A stretch of DNA of 64,000 nt from Candidatus Riflebacteria bacterium HGW-Riflebacteria-2 (GTDB lineage Bacteria > Muiribacteriota > Ozemobacteria > Ozemobacterales > Ozemobacteraceae): contig PGYA01000005.1 in assembly GCA_002839435.1 (NCBI GenBank), positions 44,528-108,527 of the forward strand. The letters are read 5' to 3'. The notes under the pieces are model-generated. The model saw only the letters and a list, made by a program, of their open reading frames with translations, was not told where the DNA came from and did no database searches. Positions 29,160 through 37,356 of this stretch are shown piece after piece (position 1 is the first letter of the stretch; each line of letters opens with the position of its first letter). Position numbers and translations under genes: made by a program.

Positions 29160-29280
29160 ACTAGTCCTTTGTCACATTTGAATGTGTGTTTAAAAACTGT
29201 CATTGCGAGGAGCGTAGCGACGAAGCAATCTCTCTGACAATGGGATTGCCGCGTCGGGCTGAAGCCCTCCTCGCAATGAC
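29160..29280. repeat. Composite intergenic repeat (family B segment plus GTCATTGCGAGG palindrome)
   Basis: Bases 29160-29198 read ACTAGTCCTTTGTCACATTT followed by GAATGTGTGTTTAAAAACT. Bases 29199-29280 form an imperfect palindrome opening GTCATTGCGAGGAGCGTAGC and closing CTCGCAATGAC. The same two-part unit recurs at 34260-34363. The palindromic part resembles a REP-like repeat I know from several unrelated bacterial genomes. It lies between the start of the spermidine-synthase-like gene and the end of aspS. Confidence 0.8.
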
Positions 29281-29312
29281 GGCGAAGACACATACTCAAT
29301 GTTGACAGACCA

Positions 29313-31073
29313 CTATTCAGTGATCTTGAGGTGCAGTTCTCTGAGCTGTTTTTCGGTGGCTTCGGCCGGGGCCTGCATCAGCAGGTCCTGGGCGTTCTGA
29401 TTCATCGGGAAGCAGATAACCTCACGAATGTTTGGTTCATTGGCGAGCAGCATGACGATACGATCGACGCCGGGCGCAATGCCACCGTGCGGCGGTGCGC
29501 CAAACTTGAAGGCCTTGATCATGCCGCCAAACTTTTCATCGACGACGCTGTTATCGTAACCCGCTATTTCAAAGGCTTTATACATGATTTCCGGCAGATG
29601 GTTGCGGATTGCGCCAGAACTTAGTTCTATGCCGTTGCAGACGATATCATACTGGTAAGCTTTGATGGTCAGCGGGTCTTGCGTGAGCAACGCCTCCATG
29701 CCGCCCTGCGGCATCGAGAACGGGTTGTGGCTGAACTGAGTGGCGCCAGTTTCTTCGTCCTTTTCGAACATCGGGAAATCAACGATCCAGCAGAAGCGGT
29801 AAGCATTCTTTTCGCGCAAATCGAGTTCGTCAGCCAGCCTTATTCTTACTTTGCCGAGAATGACTGAAGCTTTGTCAGCGCTGTCGGCGACAATGAAAAT
29901 GCAGCTGCCGTCAGGTGCGTTGAACTTCTCGCGCAGCGCGGTTTTGCTGGCATCGCCAAGCGGTTTGGCCAGACTGCCTTTGATCTCAGCGCCGGCAAAA
30001 ATCAGTGAGGCCAAGCCTTTGGCGCCGTTCTCGCGGGCATAATCTTCGAGGTCTTTCAAAAACTTGCGCGACTTGTCGGCAACACCGGGCACGCAAAGTG
30101 CGCGCACAACGCCGCCGCTTTCAACAACCGACTTGAAGGCATTGAAATCTGAGGCTGCGAAGATGTCAGAGACGTCTTCTATTTCGAGGCCGTAACGCAG
30201 GTCTGGTTTGTCGACACCGTATTTGCGCATGGCTTCTTCATAGGGAATGCGCGGGAACTGGGGTTTGGTGACTTCCCAGTTGGAAAATTCAGTAAACAGG
30301 CCATAAAATAGCTTTTCGAGATGTTCGAAAACGTCTTCCTGGGTGGCAAACGACATTTCGACGTCGAGCTGGTAGAATTCGCCAGGAGAGCGGTCAGCGC
30401 GGGCGTCTTCATCGCGAAAGCAGGGCGCAATCTGAAAATAGCGGTCAAAGCCCGAAACCATCAGCAACTGTTTGAACTGCTGCGGCGCCTGCGGCAGCGC
30501 GTAAAATTTGCCGGGGTAGAGGCGGCTGGGCACGAGGTAATCGCGCGCGCCTTCCGGGGAACTGCTGGTCAGAATCGGGGTCTGAAACTCATTGAAACCC
30601 ATTTCGGTCATGCGCCGCCGGATGCTGGCGATTACTTTTGAGCGCAGCAGGATGTTTTGGTGCAGCTTTTCGCGGCGCAGATCGAGAAAACGGTAGGTCA
30701 GGCGGCTGGTTTCGGGTGCGTTGTCTTCGTCGGCCACCTGGAACGGCAGCACATCGGCGGCGCTTTGCAGCAATACTGAACTGACTTCGACCTCGATTTC
30801 GCCGGTAGGCATGTCGCGGTTGACGTTGTCGCCGCGGCTGATGACAGATCCTTCGATGGTCACTACCGATTCAACCCTGATTTTTTCGAAATCGTCGTGG
30901 GCCTTGCTGCCGGGCGCTGCTACCAGCTGGGTTACGCCATAGTTGTCGCGCAGAGTCACGAACATGACGCCGCCGAGGTCGCGCTTGCGGTGGATCCAGC
31001 CCGAGAGCTTGACCTGTTTGCCTGAGTCGGTTCCGCGTAATTCGCCACAGTTGTGAGTTCGGTAGATATGCAT
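29313..31073 (-). CDS. aspS: Aspartate-tRNA ligase
   Basis: A class II aminoacyl-tRNA synthetase that charges tRNA(Asp), possibly also tRNA(Asn). I place the start at the ATG 31073 (586 residues, [14 protein letters not shown]): AAAGGA lies eight bases upstream, and 31136, the ORF-track start, gives an implausible tail. An N-terminal OB-fold ([20 protein letters not shown]) is followed by motif 1 and 2 regions ([40 protein letters not shown]), the bacterial GAD insert, and motif 3 ([14 protein letters not shown]). Length is normal for bacterial AspS. No GatCAB genes are visible to judge whether it is non-discriminating. The gene is flanked by repeats on both sides. Confidence 0.97.
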   Translation of the reverse strand: MHIYRTHNCGELRGTDSGKQVKLSGWIHRKRDLGGVMFVTLRDNYGVTQLVAAPGSKAHDDFEKIRVESVVTIEGSVISRGDNVNRDMPTGEIEVEVSSVLLQSAADVLPFQVADEDNAPETSRLTYRFLDLRREKLHQNILLRSKVIASIRRRMTEMGFNEFQTPILTSSSPEGARDYLVPSRLYPGKFYALPQAPQQFKQLLMVSGFDRYFQIAPCFRDEDARADRSPGEFYQLDVEMSFATQEDVFEHLEKLFYGLFTEFSNWEVTKPQFPRIPYEEAMRKYGVDKPDLRYGLEIEDVSDIFAASDFNAFKSVVESGGVVRALCVPGVADKSRKFLKDLEDYARENGAKGLASLIFAGAEIKGSLAKPLGDASKTALREKFNAPDGSCIFIVADSADKASVILGKVRIRLADELDLREKNAYRFCWIVDFPMFEKDEETGATQFSHNPFSMPQGGMEALLTQDPLTIKAYQYDIVCNGIELSSGAIRNHLPEIMYKAFEIAGYDNSVVDEKFGGMIKAFKFGAPPHGGIAPGVDRIVMLLANEPNIREVICFPMNQNAQDLLMQAPAEATEKQLRELHLKITE

Positions 31074-31138
31074 GCGAAGCATCCTTTGTCGGTGATTTTC
31101 GTCACAGAGTGTAGCGCAACCACCGCCCAAAAGCAACA

Positions 31139-31233
31139 GTCATTCTGCGCGAGCCGGCAGGCGCAGTCGCAGAATCCAATTCTTTAGCGCTTTTCTGGAT
31201 CATGCGACTCCGCTTCGCTTCGCGCAGGATGAC
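31139..31233. repeat. Palindromic intergenic repeat (GTCATTCTGCGCGA family)
   Basis: The element begins GTCATTCTGCGCGA and ends TCGCGCAGGATGAC, inverted copies with one mismatch, and contains the internal string CTCCGCTTCGCTTCGCGCAG. It lies between the start of aspS and the stop of the histidine kinase gene. It is different in sequence from the other repeats in this window but similar in style. It could serve as a transcription barrier after the two-component operon. Confidence 0.65.
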
Positions 31234-31242
31234 AGACAAAAA

Positions 31243-32715
31243 TCAGGTGCGGGGAAGGGTTATTTCGACAACGAACCCGCCGCCGTCGCGGTTTTTGAGC
31301 TGGATTATTCCATTGTGCAGCTTGACGGCATGCAGGGCTATTGCCAGGCCGAGACCATTGCCGCCGGTTGAGCGGTTGCGGTCTTCGGCACAGCGGTAAA
31401 ATGGTTCGAAAAGCTTGCCGATATCGGCTTCAGAAACACCGGGGCCACGGTCGACAACACTTATCACCAGTGACTTGTCGTTACTGGCCAGGACAACATC
31501 GACCTGTGAATTTTCCGGGCTGTATTTGATGGCGTTGCGCAGAACATTTTCGATCGCGCGCTCGATCAGTTGCTGCCTGCCATTGATTGTAATATCAGCG
31601 GCCATCTTCAGGCTGACCTGGCAGTTGTGCGCTTTGCCTTCGAAGTTGGCGTCATTGCAGATGCGTGTCAGGATTGCGTTGAGATCGATCTGGCGGCGCT
31701 CTTCGTTGACGTTGCCGGTTTCAAGCCGCGAGAACTGCAACACCTCTTCGATCAAAGAGTTGATGCGGGCCACTTCATTTTCGATGCGCGCCAGCATTGG
31801 CTGTTCTGCTTCAGGAAGCTTTTTCTGCAGCAGTTCTGCCGCCACCTGCAGGCGGGCCAGCGGCGAGCGGAGTTCGTGCGAGATGTCTCCAAAAAGCCGG
31901 CGCTGCGTGCGGATCATCTGCTCGATCTTGTCGGCCATATCGTTGAAATCTACCGCCAGGTCGCCGATCTCATCGAGACGCCTGATGGCAGAACCGGTGA
32001 CACGTGCATCGAGTTGCCCGCCGGCAAAGTCACGACTGGCCTGTCTCAGTTCGCCAATGGGACCAACCATGTAGCGTGACAGGGCATAACAAAATATCGC
32101 TGTGATCAGCAGATAAAACGGCATGGTGTCGATAATCCGCCCCATTATGAAATGTTCGGGCCGCGGCATCTTTTGCGGAAAATGGCTGATGATAACGTAT
32201 TTATTGCCTGATTCTGAGGTCAGAAGACTGCCTACAAGCATTTCGCCGGCTACTTCGGTGCTTTCGATTTTCTCTCCGGCTAAGAGTCGGCGCGCAACTT
32301 CCCTTACCTCGGGTTCTTTCTCTTCAAAGCTCTTCAGTAAAGATTCGTAACGTGGATGGCTGCGACGTCGGCGTTTCTGACTTACGGTCTGGGGCGGCGA
32401 GAAGATGAGTTGCAGGCTGTCGCTATAAAGCCAGAATGCACCCGGCAACTTGACTGACAGAGCCTGCTCGATACCGGCGGTTTCGTAAGCATCGACCGCC
32501 ATCTGCCCGTTTTCTTCAAGCATTTCGCGACCCATGCTGAACAGGCGTCGGCTCTCAGGCCTGAAGTGATAGAAATATCCGTAAACAGCAACGAATATGC
32601 CGGTCAGAACTACGGTAAGCCAGAACCAGAAAAAGAATTTGAAGAACAGCCCTGAGCCGTAAAAGCGGCTTATCTGGCTTTTTTCTTCGGCACTGCTAGT
32701 TTTCTGGTTTGACAT
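31243..32715 (-). CDS. Sensor histidine kinase, CpxA-like
   Basis: I choose the ATG at 32715 (MSNQKTSSAEEK; AGGA nine bases upstream), giving 490 residues and a 20-base overlap with the regulator gene; the ORF-track start at 32760 would overlap further. Domains: first membrane helix (FFWFWLTVVLTGIFVAVYGY), a periplasmic sensor of about 150 residues, second helix (FYLLITAIFCYALSRYMV), HAMP, HisKA with H-box FGDISHELRSPLARLQVA, and HATPase with NVLRNAIKYSP, DRGPGVS and GGNGLGLAIA. The layout and H-box are those of CpxA-type envelope stress kinases. The divergent CpxP/Spy-like gene strengthens that reading. The stimulus is inferred. Confidence 0.92.
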   Translation of the reverse strand: MSNQKTSSAEEKSQISRFYGSGLFFKFFFWFWLTVVLTGIFVAVYGYFYHFRPESRRLFSMGREMLEENGQMAVDAYETAGIEQALSVKLPGAFWLYSDSLQLIFSPPQTVSQKRRRRSHPRYESLLKSFEEKEPEVREVARRLLAGEKIESTEVAGEMLVGSLLTSESGNKYVIISHFPQKMPRPEHFIMGRIIDTMPFYLLITAIFCYALSRYMVGPIGELRQASRDFAGGQLDARVTGSAIRRLDEIGDLAVDFNDMADKIEQMIRTQRRLFGDISHELRSPLARLQVAAELLQKKLPEAEQPMLARIENEVARINSLIEEVLQFSRLETGNVNEERRQIDLNAILTRICNDANFEGKAHNCQVSLKMAADITINGRQQLIERAIENVLRNAIKYSPENSQVDVVLASNDKSLVISVVDRGPGVSEADIGKLFEPFYRCAEDRNRSTGGNGLGLAIALHAVKLHNGIIQLKNRDGGGFVVEITLPRT

Positions 32716-33388
32716 AAAGATATCCTGAGCCACGAATGGTTCTGATCGCTTCGTTACCATTACCGATTTTTTTGCGAAGATTGCTCATGTGAACGTCGAG
32801 ACTGCGGTCGTCATAGGTCAGGCGCCGTCCCAGCACTTTTTCGGCAAGTATCTGGCGCTCGACAACATTGCCGGCTGAGCGCATCAATTGTTCGAGAATA
32901 GCGAATTCAACTTCGGTCAGACCGAGGCTGACGCCGCCCTTTTCGGCAGTTCGACTGGCCGCATCGATGCAGATATCTGCTATTTCAATGCGTCCTGATG
33001 ATTTGTCACTGCCATCTTCTGACGCTGACGTCAGTCGGCGGAATACTGCGCGGATTCGCGCTACCAGCTCGCGCGGGCTGAATGGTTTGGGCAGGTAATC
33101 GTCAGCGCCCAGTTCGAGGCCGAGAATGCGATCGATTTCGTCACCGCGCGCGGTCAGCATTATAACAGGGGTGTTCGCTTCGGCGCGCAGATTTTTGAGA
33201 ACGTCGAGTCCGTTCATTTCAGGCAGCATGACATCGAGAATGATCAGGTCAAACCCGCCGGTAAGGGCTTTTTCGAGACCTTTTCGGCCGTTGTGAATGC
33301 TGGTCGTCGTGAACTTTTCAGATGCCAGATATTCTGCGAGCAGCTCGCAAAGCTCGTAGTCATCGTCGATTATGAGTATCTGCTTCAT
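32696..33388 (-). CDS. OmpR/CpxR-type response regulator
   Basis: A 230-residue regulator. The receiver domain has acidic pocket IIDDDYE, phospho-acceptor Asp in LIILDVMLPEMNGL, Thr in VIMLTARGDE and Lys in DYLPKPFSPRE. The C-terminal winged helix of the OmpR class ends with YDDRSLDVHMSNLRKKIG and TIRGSGYLYV. It is the first gene of a two-gene operon with the overlapping kinase gene. The divergent gap to the CpxP/Spy-like gene contains GTAAA-type repeats that could be its binding sites. The family call is firm; the regulon is inferred from position. Confidence 0.95.
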   Translation of the reverse strand: MKQILIIDDDYELCELLAEYLASEKFTTTSIHNGRKGLEKALTGGFDLIILDVMLPEMNGLDVLKNLRAEANTPVIMLTARGDEIDRILGLELGADDYLPKPFSPRELVARIRAVFRRLTSASEDGSDKSSGRIEIADICIDAASRTAEKGGVSLGLTEVEFAILEQLMRSAGNVVERQILAEKVLGRRLTYDDRSLDVHMSNLRKKIGNGNEAIRTIRGSGYLYVKPEN

Positions 33389-33516
33389 GTTTACCCTTTA
33401 TCTGACAGATATACTGATATACATCATTTTGTCTGCACCAGCGATCTCGATTGGGAAGACCGACACTGCCAATATTCTGATCTGATCACTGATAATATGC
33501 AACAGCAGCGGCAGGT

Positions 33517-33557
33517 GTAAAAGTAAAGAATTGTTAAGATTTTGCCGGTTTCTTTAC
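33517..33557. promoter_or_regulatory. Candidate CpxR-type operator between the two-component operon and the CpxP/Spy-like gene
   Basis: At 33523-33537 the plus strand reads GTAAAGAATTGTTAA, that is GTAAA-N5-GTTAA, one base off the enterobacterial CpxR box GTAAA-N5-GTAAA. A further GTAAA sits at 33517-33521, and an inverted copy TTCTTTAC lies at 33550-33557, mirroring GTAAAGAA at 33523-33530. The sites lie about 85-125 bases before the CpxP/Spy-like start and about 130-170 bases before the regulator start. Binding is not shown. Confidence 0.45.
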
Positions 33558-33640
33558 TCTTCTTTTCGTTGAGTTTACAGTATCTGAAGGCAGAATGGCT
33601 TATATTAACTTTAAGGAAAATTAAAAATCTGGAGGTTTTT

Positions 33641-34216
33641 ATGCAGAAAAAATTTACGCTTGTTCTGATTGTTGTGTTTGTAATGGTAACCGCGTTGTCT
33701 CTTCACTCCGCTGAAAAAAGAGAAGTAAAGCGCATCAGACATCTTGAAATACGCACGACCACAGGTGCCGGGAATGTCATGCCAGCTCAGCTCATACAGT
33801 TTTTTAAGTTTGCTGACGCACTCGAACTGAGTAATCAGCAGTTGCTACAGTTGCGCATGCTTTATCAGAAACAGGCTGAATCGAGCAAAAAGCGCATGCA
33901 GGACAACAAGCACGGCAAAAAACTGACTGACTGCGATCTCACCGAAAAAGAAGTGAGAAAAATGGCGGCTGAGAAGGCGAAACAACTCGAAGAATCAATC
34001 ATTGCCAGATTCAAGATGCAGCAGGAAATCAAAAAGATTTTCACTCCCGAACAGCTCAAAAAGCTGGAAGAAATGAAATCAAAGAAACACGCCAGAAAAG
34101 GCCCACCAATGTCTTTTTGGGGAAAGCCCGGCATTCCAAAGCCCGCCAGGCGCGGAACCAAGGATTCACCTGAGGCATTGATTGACCAGATGGAAGAAAT
34201 CTTCGACGTTGACTAA
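33641..34216 (+). CDS. CpxP/Spy-like periplasmic protein
   Basis: The ORF track starts at 33542, but GGAGG five bases before the ATG at 33641 fixes the start (191 residues), giving a signal peptide (KKFTLVLIVVFVMVTALSLHS). The mature protein is highly charged and helical. It contains a segment ALELSNQQLLQLRMLYQKQ and, later, IFTPEQLKKLEEMKSKK. These have the spacing and character of the paired LTxxQ motifs of the Spy/CpxP/ZraP family, although the first copy is degenerate. Such proteins are periplasmic chaperones or feedback inhibitors of CpxA. Its divergent position next to a CpxAR-like pair is the main support. The Lys-rich C-terminus is unusual. Confidence 0.65.
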   Translation: MQKKFTLVLIVVFVMVTALSLHSAEKREVKRIRHLEIRTTTGAGNVMPAQLIQFFKFADALELSNQQLLQLRMLYQKQAESSKKRMQDNKHGKKLTDCDLTEKEVRKMAAEKAKQLEESIIARFKMQQEIKKIFTPEQLKKLEEMKSKKHARKGPPMSFWGKPGIPKPARRGTKDSPEALIDQMEEIFDVD

Positions 34217-34236
34217 CCCCATCACTAACCAGCAAG

Positions 34237-34363
34237 TTCAAATGTGACAGAGGCCAGATCCTCTGTCACATTTGAATGTGTGCTTAAAAACTGTCATTGC
34301 GAGGAGCGTAGCGACGAAGCAATCCTTCTGTCAGTGAGATTGCTTCGCTTCGCTCGCAATGAC
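34237..34363. repeat. Composite repeat: 17-bp perfect hairpin joined to GTCATTGCGAGG palindrome
   Basis: TTCAAATGTGACAGAGG (34237-34253) and its exact reverse complement CCTCTGTCACATTTGAA (34260-34276) flank a six-base loop. The downstream arm continues GTGTGCTTAAAAACT into a palindrome that opens GTCATTGCGAGGAGCGTAGC (34293) and closes CTCGCAATGAC (34363). The downstream half is nearly identical to 29160-29280. It fills the gap between convergent genes and may act as a two-way terminator. Confidence 0.8.
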
Positions 34364-34393
34364 GGATAACACCAGATTCAATGTTGACAAAGG

Positions 34394-35122
34394 CTAGTGG
34401 CGTTGAAAGGTCAGGCCGGTGTGCCAGTTGCGTGGTGCCAGCGGGTTCTGGCTGACTGATTTAAAGAAATCAGAATAGACTACGTCGTAAAAGTCGTTAA
34501 TCAGTATGCCCCGGCCGCGATCGGAAGAGCTTAAAGCGAAGCCGGCCTGGATACTTTCGGGAATGTATGCCAGTTGTAGTTTGACGTTCCAGAGATAGCC
34601 CTGTTCGCCGCCTTCTTTTATCTTGACTGGTTGAATATTCAGAAAGCTCACTCTTTCGCTAAGCACCTTTATACGCTCGGGTGCGCCATCGCTTGATTCA
34701 ATTCTGACCAGCTTGAGAAGATCAGAGTGCTGTAACTTTTCGAGGCGGTAACGAACGTGCATGACTGGCCGCAGCAGCATTTTCCGGCCGTCGATATCCT
34801 TTTTGAGCAGTTCAGGCGCGGTGGTGTGGCGGTAAAGACGATATTCTGCGCCAGACAAGCCTTCGGCCCGAGAAAAGTCTGCTTCAAGCAGATCGCAAAA
34901 GCGCATGGCGAATCCCCCGTGATAAGGGATGCAGCTGTTTTTTAGATCGTCATGCATCTGCGTGCAGATCCGGCGGCCCTCGCTCAGCATGTCGATACTG
35001 ACTACGCCAGAAGTTGATGACTTCATTCCGCTCTGGTAAAGATACAGCAGCGGCACGGCAATAATCGTGGTTACTGCCAGGGCAATCATGATTTCGATGA
35101 TGCTGATACCTTGTTTCTTCAT
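34394..35122 (-). CDS. Type IV prepilin-like protein (PilW/GspJ type)
   Basis: A 242-residue protein with a short basic leader and a prepilin peptidase site MKKQG|ISIIEIMIALAV, with Glu at mature position 5, followed by a hydrophobic helix. The long headpiece (about 210 residues) is typical of minor pilins such as PilW or of GspJ-type pseudopilins. It overlaps the upstream prepilin gene by four bases (ATGA). It is the last gene of the sigma/anti-sigma/pilin operon and is followed by the 34.2 kb repeat. Whether it serves a pilus or a secretion pseudopilus cannot be decided here. Confidence 0.82.
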   Translation of the reverse strand: MKKQGISIIEIMIALAVTTIIAVPLLYLYQSGMKSSTSGVVSIDMLSEGRRICTQMHDDLKNSCIPYHGGFAMRFCDLLEADFSRAEGLSGAEYRLYRHTTAPELLKKDIDGRKMLLRPVMHVRYRLEKLQHSDLLKLVRIESSDGAPERIKVLSERVSFLNIQPVKIKEGGEQGYLWNVKLQLAYIPESIQAGFALSSSDRGRGILINDFYDVVYSDFFKSVSQNPLAPRNWHTGLTFQRH

Positions 35123-35577
35123 GGCTGGCTCACTATAATCGTCGATCGGTTGAGCTGTTCGAGTCCGGCTCCAAAACCGGCGCCGCCGTGCAAGGGCCTG
35201 ACGCTTACCTGCACCAGAATTGCTTCAATATCGTCGCGGGTCAGCGGGGTCACCGTGATTTTGCGTTCGAAGGCGGTAGCGTCTTCGGGGCGCTCGATGC
35301 CAGTAGCAGCGCTGACAGTTTCAATTTTCTGCCATTCGTTGAACCTGTAATCGGCTATGCTTTGCCCGAGGTTTTCGCGAACTCTTTGGCAGCCAAGAAA
35401 TCTGAACACTTCGAGTGGTTCGCGTGCGATCTGTTCTGCGACATACTGGTGATAGGCGCTGGCAGTGCCCCGGTTCGACTCAGAGATCAGGGTGAAAACA
35501 TAGATGACAAGCAGGCCCATCACCATGGCTGCCAGCATAACTTCGGTGAATGAAAATCCCCGCGTTCTTTGAGTCAT
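35119..35577 (-). CDS. Type IV prepilin-like protein (GspI/PilV type)
   Basis: A 152-residue protein with prepilin site MTQRTRG|FSFTEVMLAAMVMG (Glu at +5) and a hydrophobic helix reaching FTLISESNRG. The small headpiece ends in alternating strands (FERKITVTPLTRDDIEAILV). Size and order before a larger prepilin fit minor pilins or pseudopilins such as GspI or PilV. It is translationally coupled to the gene at 34394. A 109-base gap separates it from the preceding PilX-like gene; I see no gene or clear terminator in that gap. Confidence 0.8.
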   Translation of the reverse strand: MTQRTRGFSFTEVMLAAMVMGLLVIYVFTLISESNRGTASAYHQYVAEQIAREPLEVFRFLGCQRVRENLGQSIADYRFNEWQKIETVSAATGIERPEDATAFERKITVTPLTRDDIEAILVQVSVRPLHGGAGFGAGLEQLNRSTIIVSQP

Positions 35578-35686
35578 TGCAAAGCCTCTGATCGCAAAAA
35601 TTTGCTGGCGCGAAGTCGCAGCACATTAAGATCGATTCGTAGTCTATAGGCGACTTGCAATGACAGGCTGCGGTTCTGGTAAAACA

Positions 35687-36868
35687 TCAGTTGCGCGCCC
35701 CCGATCTAAAATTTGTCCACGGCGAAACGCTGATCTGATAAGACTTGTCGGCGTCCAGCAGAGCCTTGTCAAAACTGACCCGGTGGGTGTTGTTGCTCCA
35801 GTTGTCGAGATTGAGATAATCGGCCAGCAGCATGCCGCTGAGATTGAGCGCCTGCCGTGATTCAACCGTGCCATTGTGCTTGTCGTTGATGGCGATCAGT
35901 GCTGCTTCTATCTTTTCCGAGGTGTCTACCGTGATCTTTCCTTTGCGCGCGTAGAGTACGAGCATGTCTTCGTTGCCAGACTTCTTCAGGGCACCGGCAA
36001 TATTGAAGCTGTCAGCAATGAGAACGCCCTTTCCCTTAATCTGCCAGTCGCCGGCAAGTTCGATCTGGTCAGCGCAGTGACAGATGCCGTAAAGATTGAG
36101 AATTTTGCGCTCACGGTCGATTATCAGCATCTGCTCGAGGTCATTCACCCGCAGGTTGCGCGCCCGCCACAGGGTAATGCGGTCATAGAGTTCGATTTTG
36201 GCCGGGTCTTCTTCGGGGACCGGGCTTTCTTCGTAGTCTTCTATCTGCAGGGAACTGTAACTGTCGAAAGTCTGGCGGTCATGCCGCAGCGTCAGAGGCC
36301 GCAGCAGTCTGCTGCCACGACTGTCAAGGCTGAGCATCGAGGCAACCAGGTAATCGTATTGACTATGCAGGCTCTCTTTTATAACTGTCGCTTTGCCGCC
36401 GCCTCTTTCGTCGAGCAGGGTAACCTCGATGTGAACGGCAAGAATGCCGTGACCCTCTTTGCCTGATGCATAATACCGGCTTCTGTGGTCGTAATTGATG
36501 AAATTTACGACTTTCAGCCGGCTGGAAACCTCGCAGCTGAAGCCTGGTTGTAAAAGTTTGCTGATATAGTCGCTGGCGAAGGGTAGGCGCATTTCCATCT
36601 CAGCGCCGGCAACTGCACCGAGCAGGAACCAGAAAATCTGCGAGCGGCGATCGCGGCAGTCTCGCTGAATAATTGCCATGGCTTCTTCGCGCAACATAAG
36701 TGCTGTTTCGCGTGCAACAAACTGTTGGCCGAGTCGATGGTCGGTGTTGCGCGCCGCCCGCATCATTCTGAAATAGCTGAGCGAAAAAATTGTCAGACTT
36801 ATTGCAATAAAGATTGCCAGCAGAAGTACTGAGCCCTGGTTTTGATGCTTTTTTGCGGCGAAGAGCAT
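35687..36868 (-). CDS. PilX/GspK-like pilus assembly protein
   Basis: A 393-residue protein starting KKHQNQGSVLLLAIFIAISL, a basic leader and Gly followed by a hydrophobic helix. This resembles PilX N-termini and GspK, which lack Glu5 at the tip of the pseudopilus. The following helix (RMMRAARNTDHRLGQQFVAR) is also typical of these families. The long headpiece ends with a beta-rich region (KKSGNEDMLVLYARKGKITV) recalling autotransporter-like or polymer-forming repeats; I cannot assign it. It starts ten bases after the anti-sigma gene. A role in pilus-tip assembly is inferred from the two prepilin genes that follow. Confidence 0.65.
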   Translation of the reverse strand: MLFAAKKHQNQGSVLLLAIFIAISLTIFSLSYFRMMRAARNTDHRLGQQFVARETALMLREEAMAIIQRDCRDRRSQIFWFLLGAVAGAEMEMRLPFASDYISKLLQPGFSCEVSSRLKVVNFINYDHRSRYYASGKEGHGILAVHIEVTLLDERGGGKATVIKESLHSQYDYLVASMLSLDSRGSRLLRPLTLRHDRQTFDSYSSLQIEDYEESPVPEEDPAKIELYDRITLWRARNLRVNDLEQMLIIDRERKILNLYGICHCADQIELAGDWQIKGKGVLIADSFNIAGALKKSGNEDMLVLYARKGKITVDTSEKIEAALIAINDKHNGTVESRQALNLSGMLLADYLNLDNWSNNTHRVSFDKALLDADKSYQISVSPWTNFRSGARN

Positions 36869-36878
36869 TATCGGTTCA

Positions 36879-37346
36879 TTACTTGATTTCGTCGGTTGGT
36901 GACGGGAATTTTAACTGCGGGAAAGCTGTATTGTCTGTGTTCGGTCTGATTTCGCCGGTGTTGCTAGACGCTGCAGGAGTGGTTTCATCTGTAACGCTTC
37001 CTGACTGGGCGGCTTTGTCGGTGCGCTTGTCTGATTTTCCGGTGTGGGAAATTATGGTCAGCGCGATGGTTGCAGTAAGCGCCACGCCGATTACGGCGGC
37101 CAGGATTTTTGTTTTGAGAGTTATTGTTTGCGCTGCTGTGGCTGTCAGGCTGCTTTCTATACTGGCAAGGAAGGCAGCCGAAGGCTTGAGATCAGATGTG
37201 GGCGAACCGGAAGTTTTAAGCAAGGCAAGCAATGCCAGGGTTGAAGCGCATTTAGGGCATGTTCTGGCATGCGCTTCCGTGGCGGCATCGGCTTTATTGC
37301 TTTCGATAGCCCGATCAATAATTTTTTCGCATTCTTTATCTGACAT
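36879..37346 (-). CDS. Putative zinc-binding anti-sigma factor
   Basis: The ATG at 37346 (MSDKECEKIIDRAIE) has GAGGG seven bases upstream and lies 11 bases after the sigma gene stop, so I prefer it to the track start at 37388. The protein is 155 residues. The cytosolic part has HARTCPKC, the HxxxCxxC of the ZAS zinc anti-sigma domain. One membrane helix follows (TKILAAVIGVALTATIALTI), then a Ser/Thr-rich tail outside. ZAS proteins hold ECF sigma factors inactive until a signal. Its pairing with the sigma gene is the usual arrangement. The signal is unknown; the downstream pilin genes are the likely targets or sensors. Confidence 0.8.
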   Translation of the reverse strand: MSDKECEKIIDRAIESNKADAATEAHARTCPKCASTLALLALLKTSGSPTSDLKPSAAFLASIESSLTATAAQTITLKTKILAAVIGVALTATIALTIISHTGKSDKRTDKAAQSGSVTDETTPAASSNTGEIRPNTDNTAFPQLKFPSPTDEIK

Positions 37347-37356
37347 ACTTTGGCCC

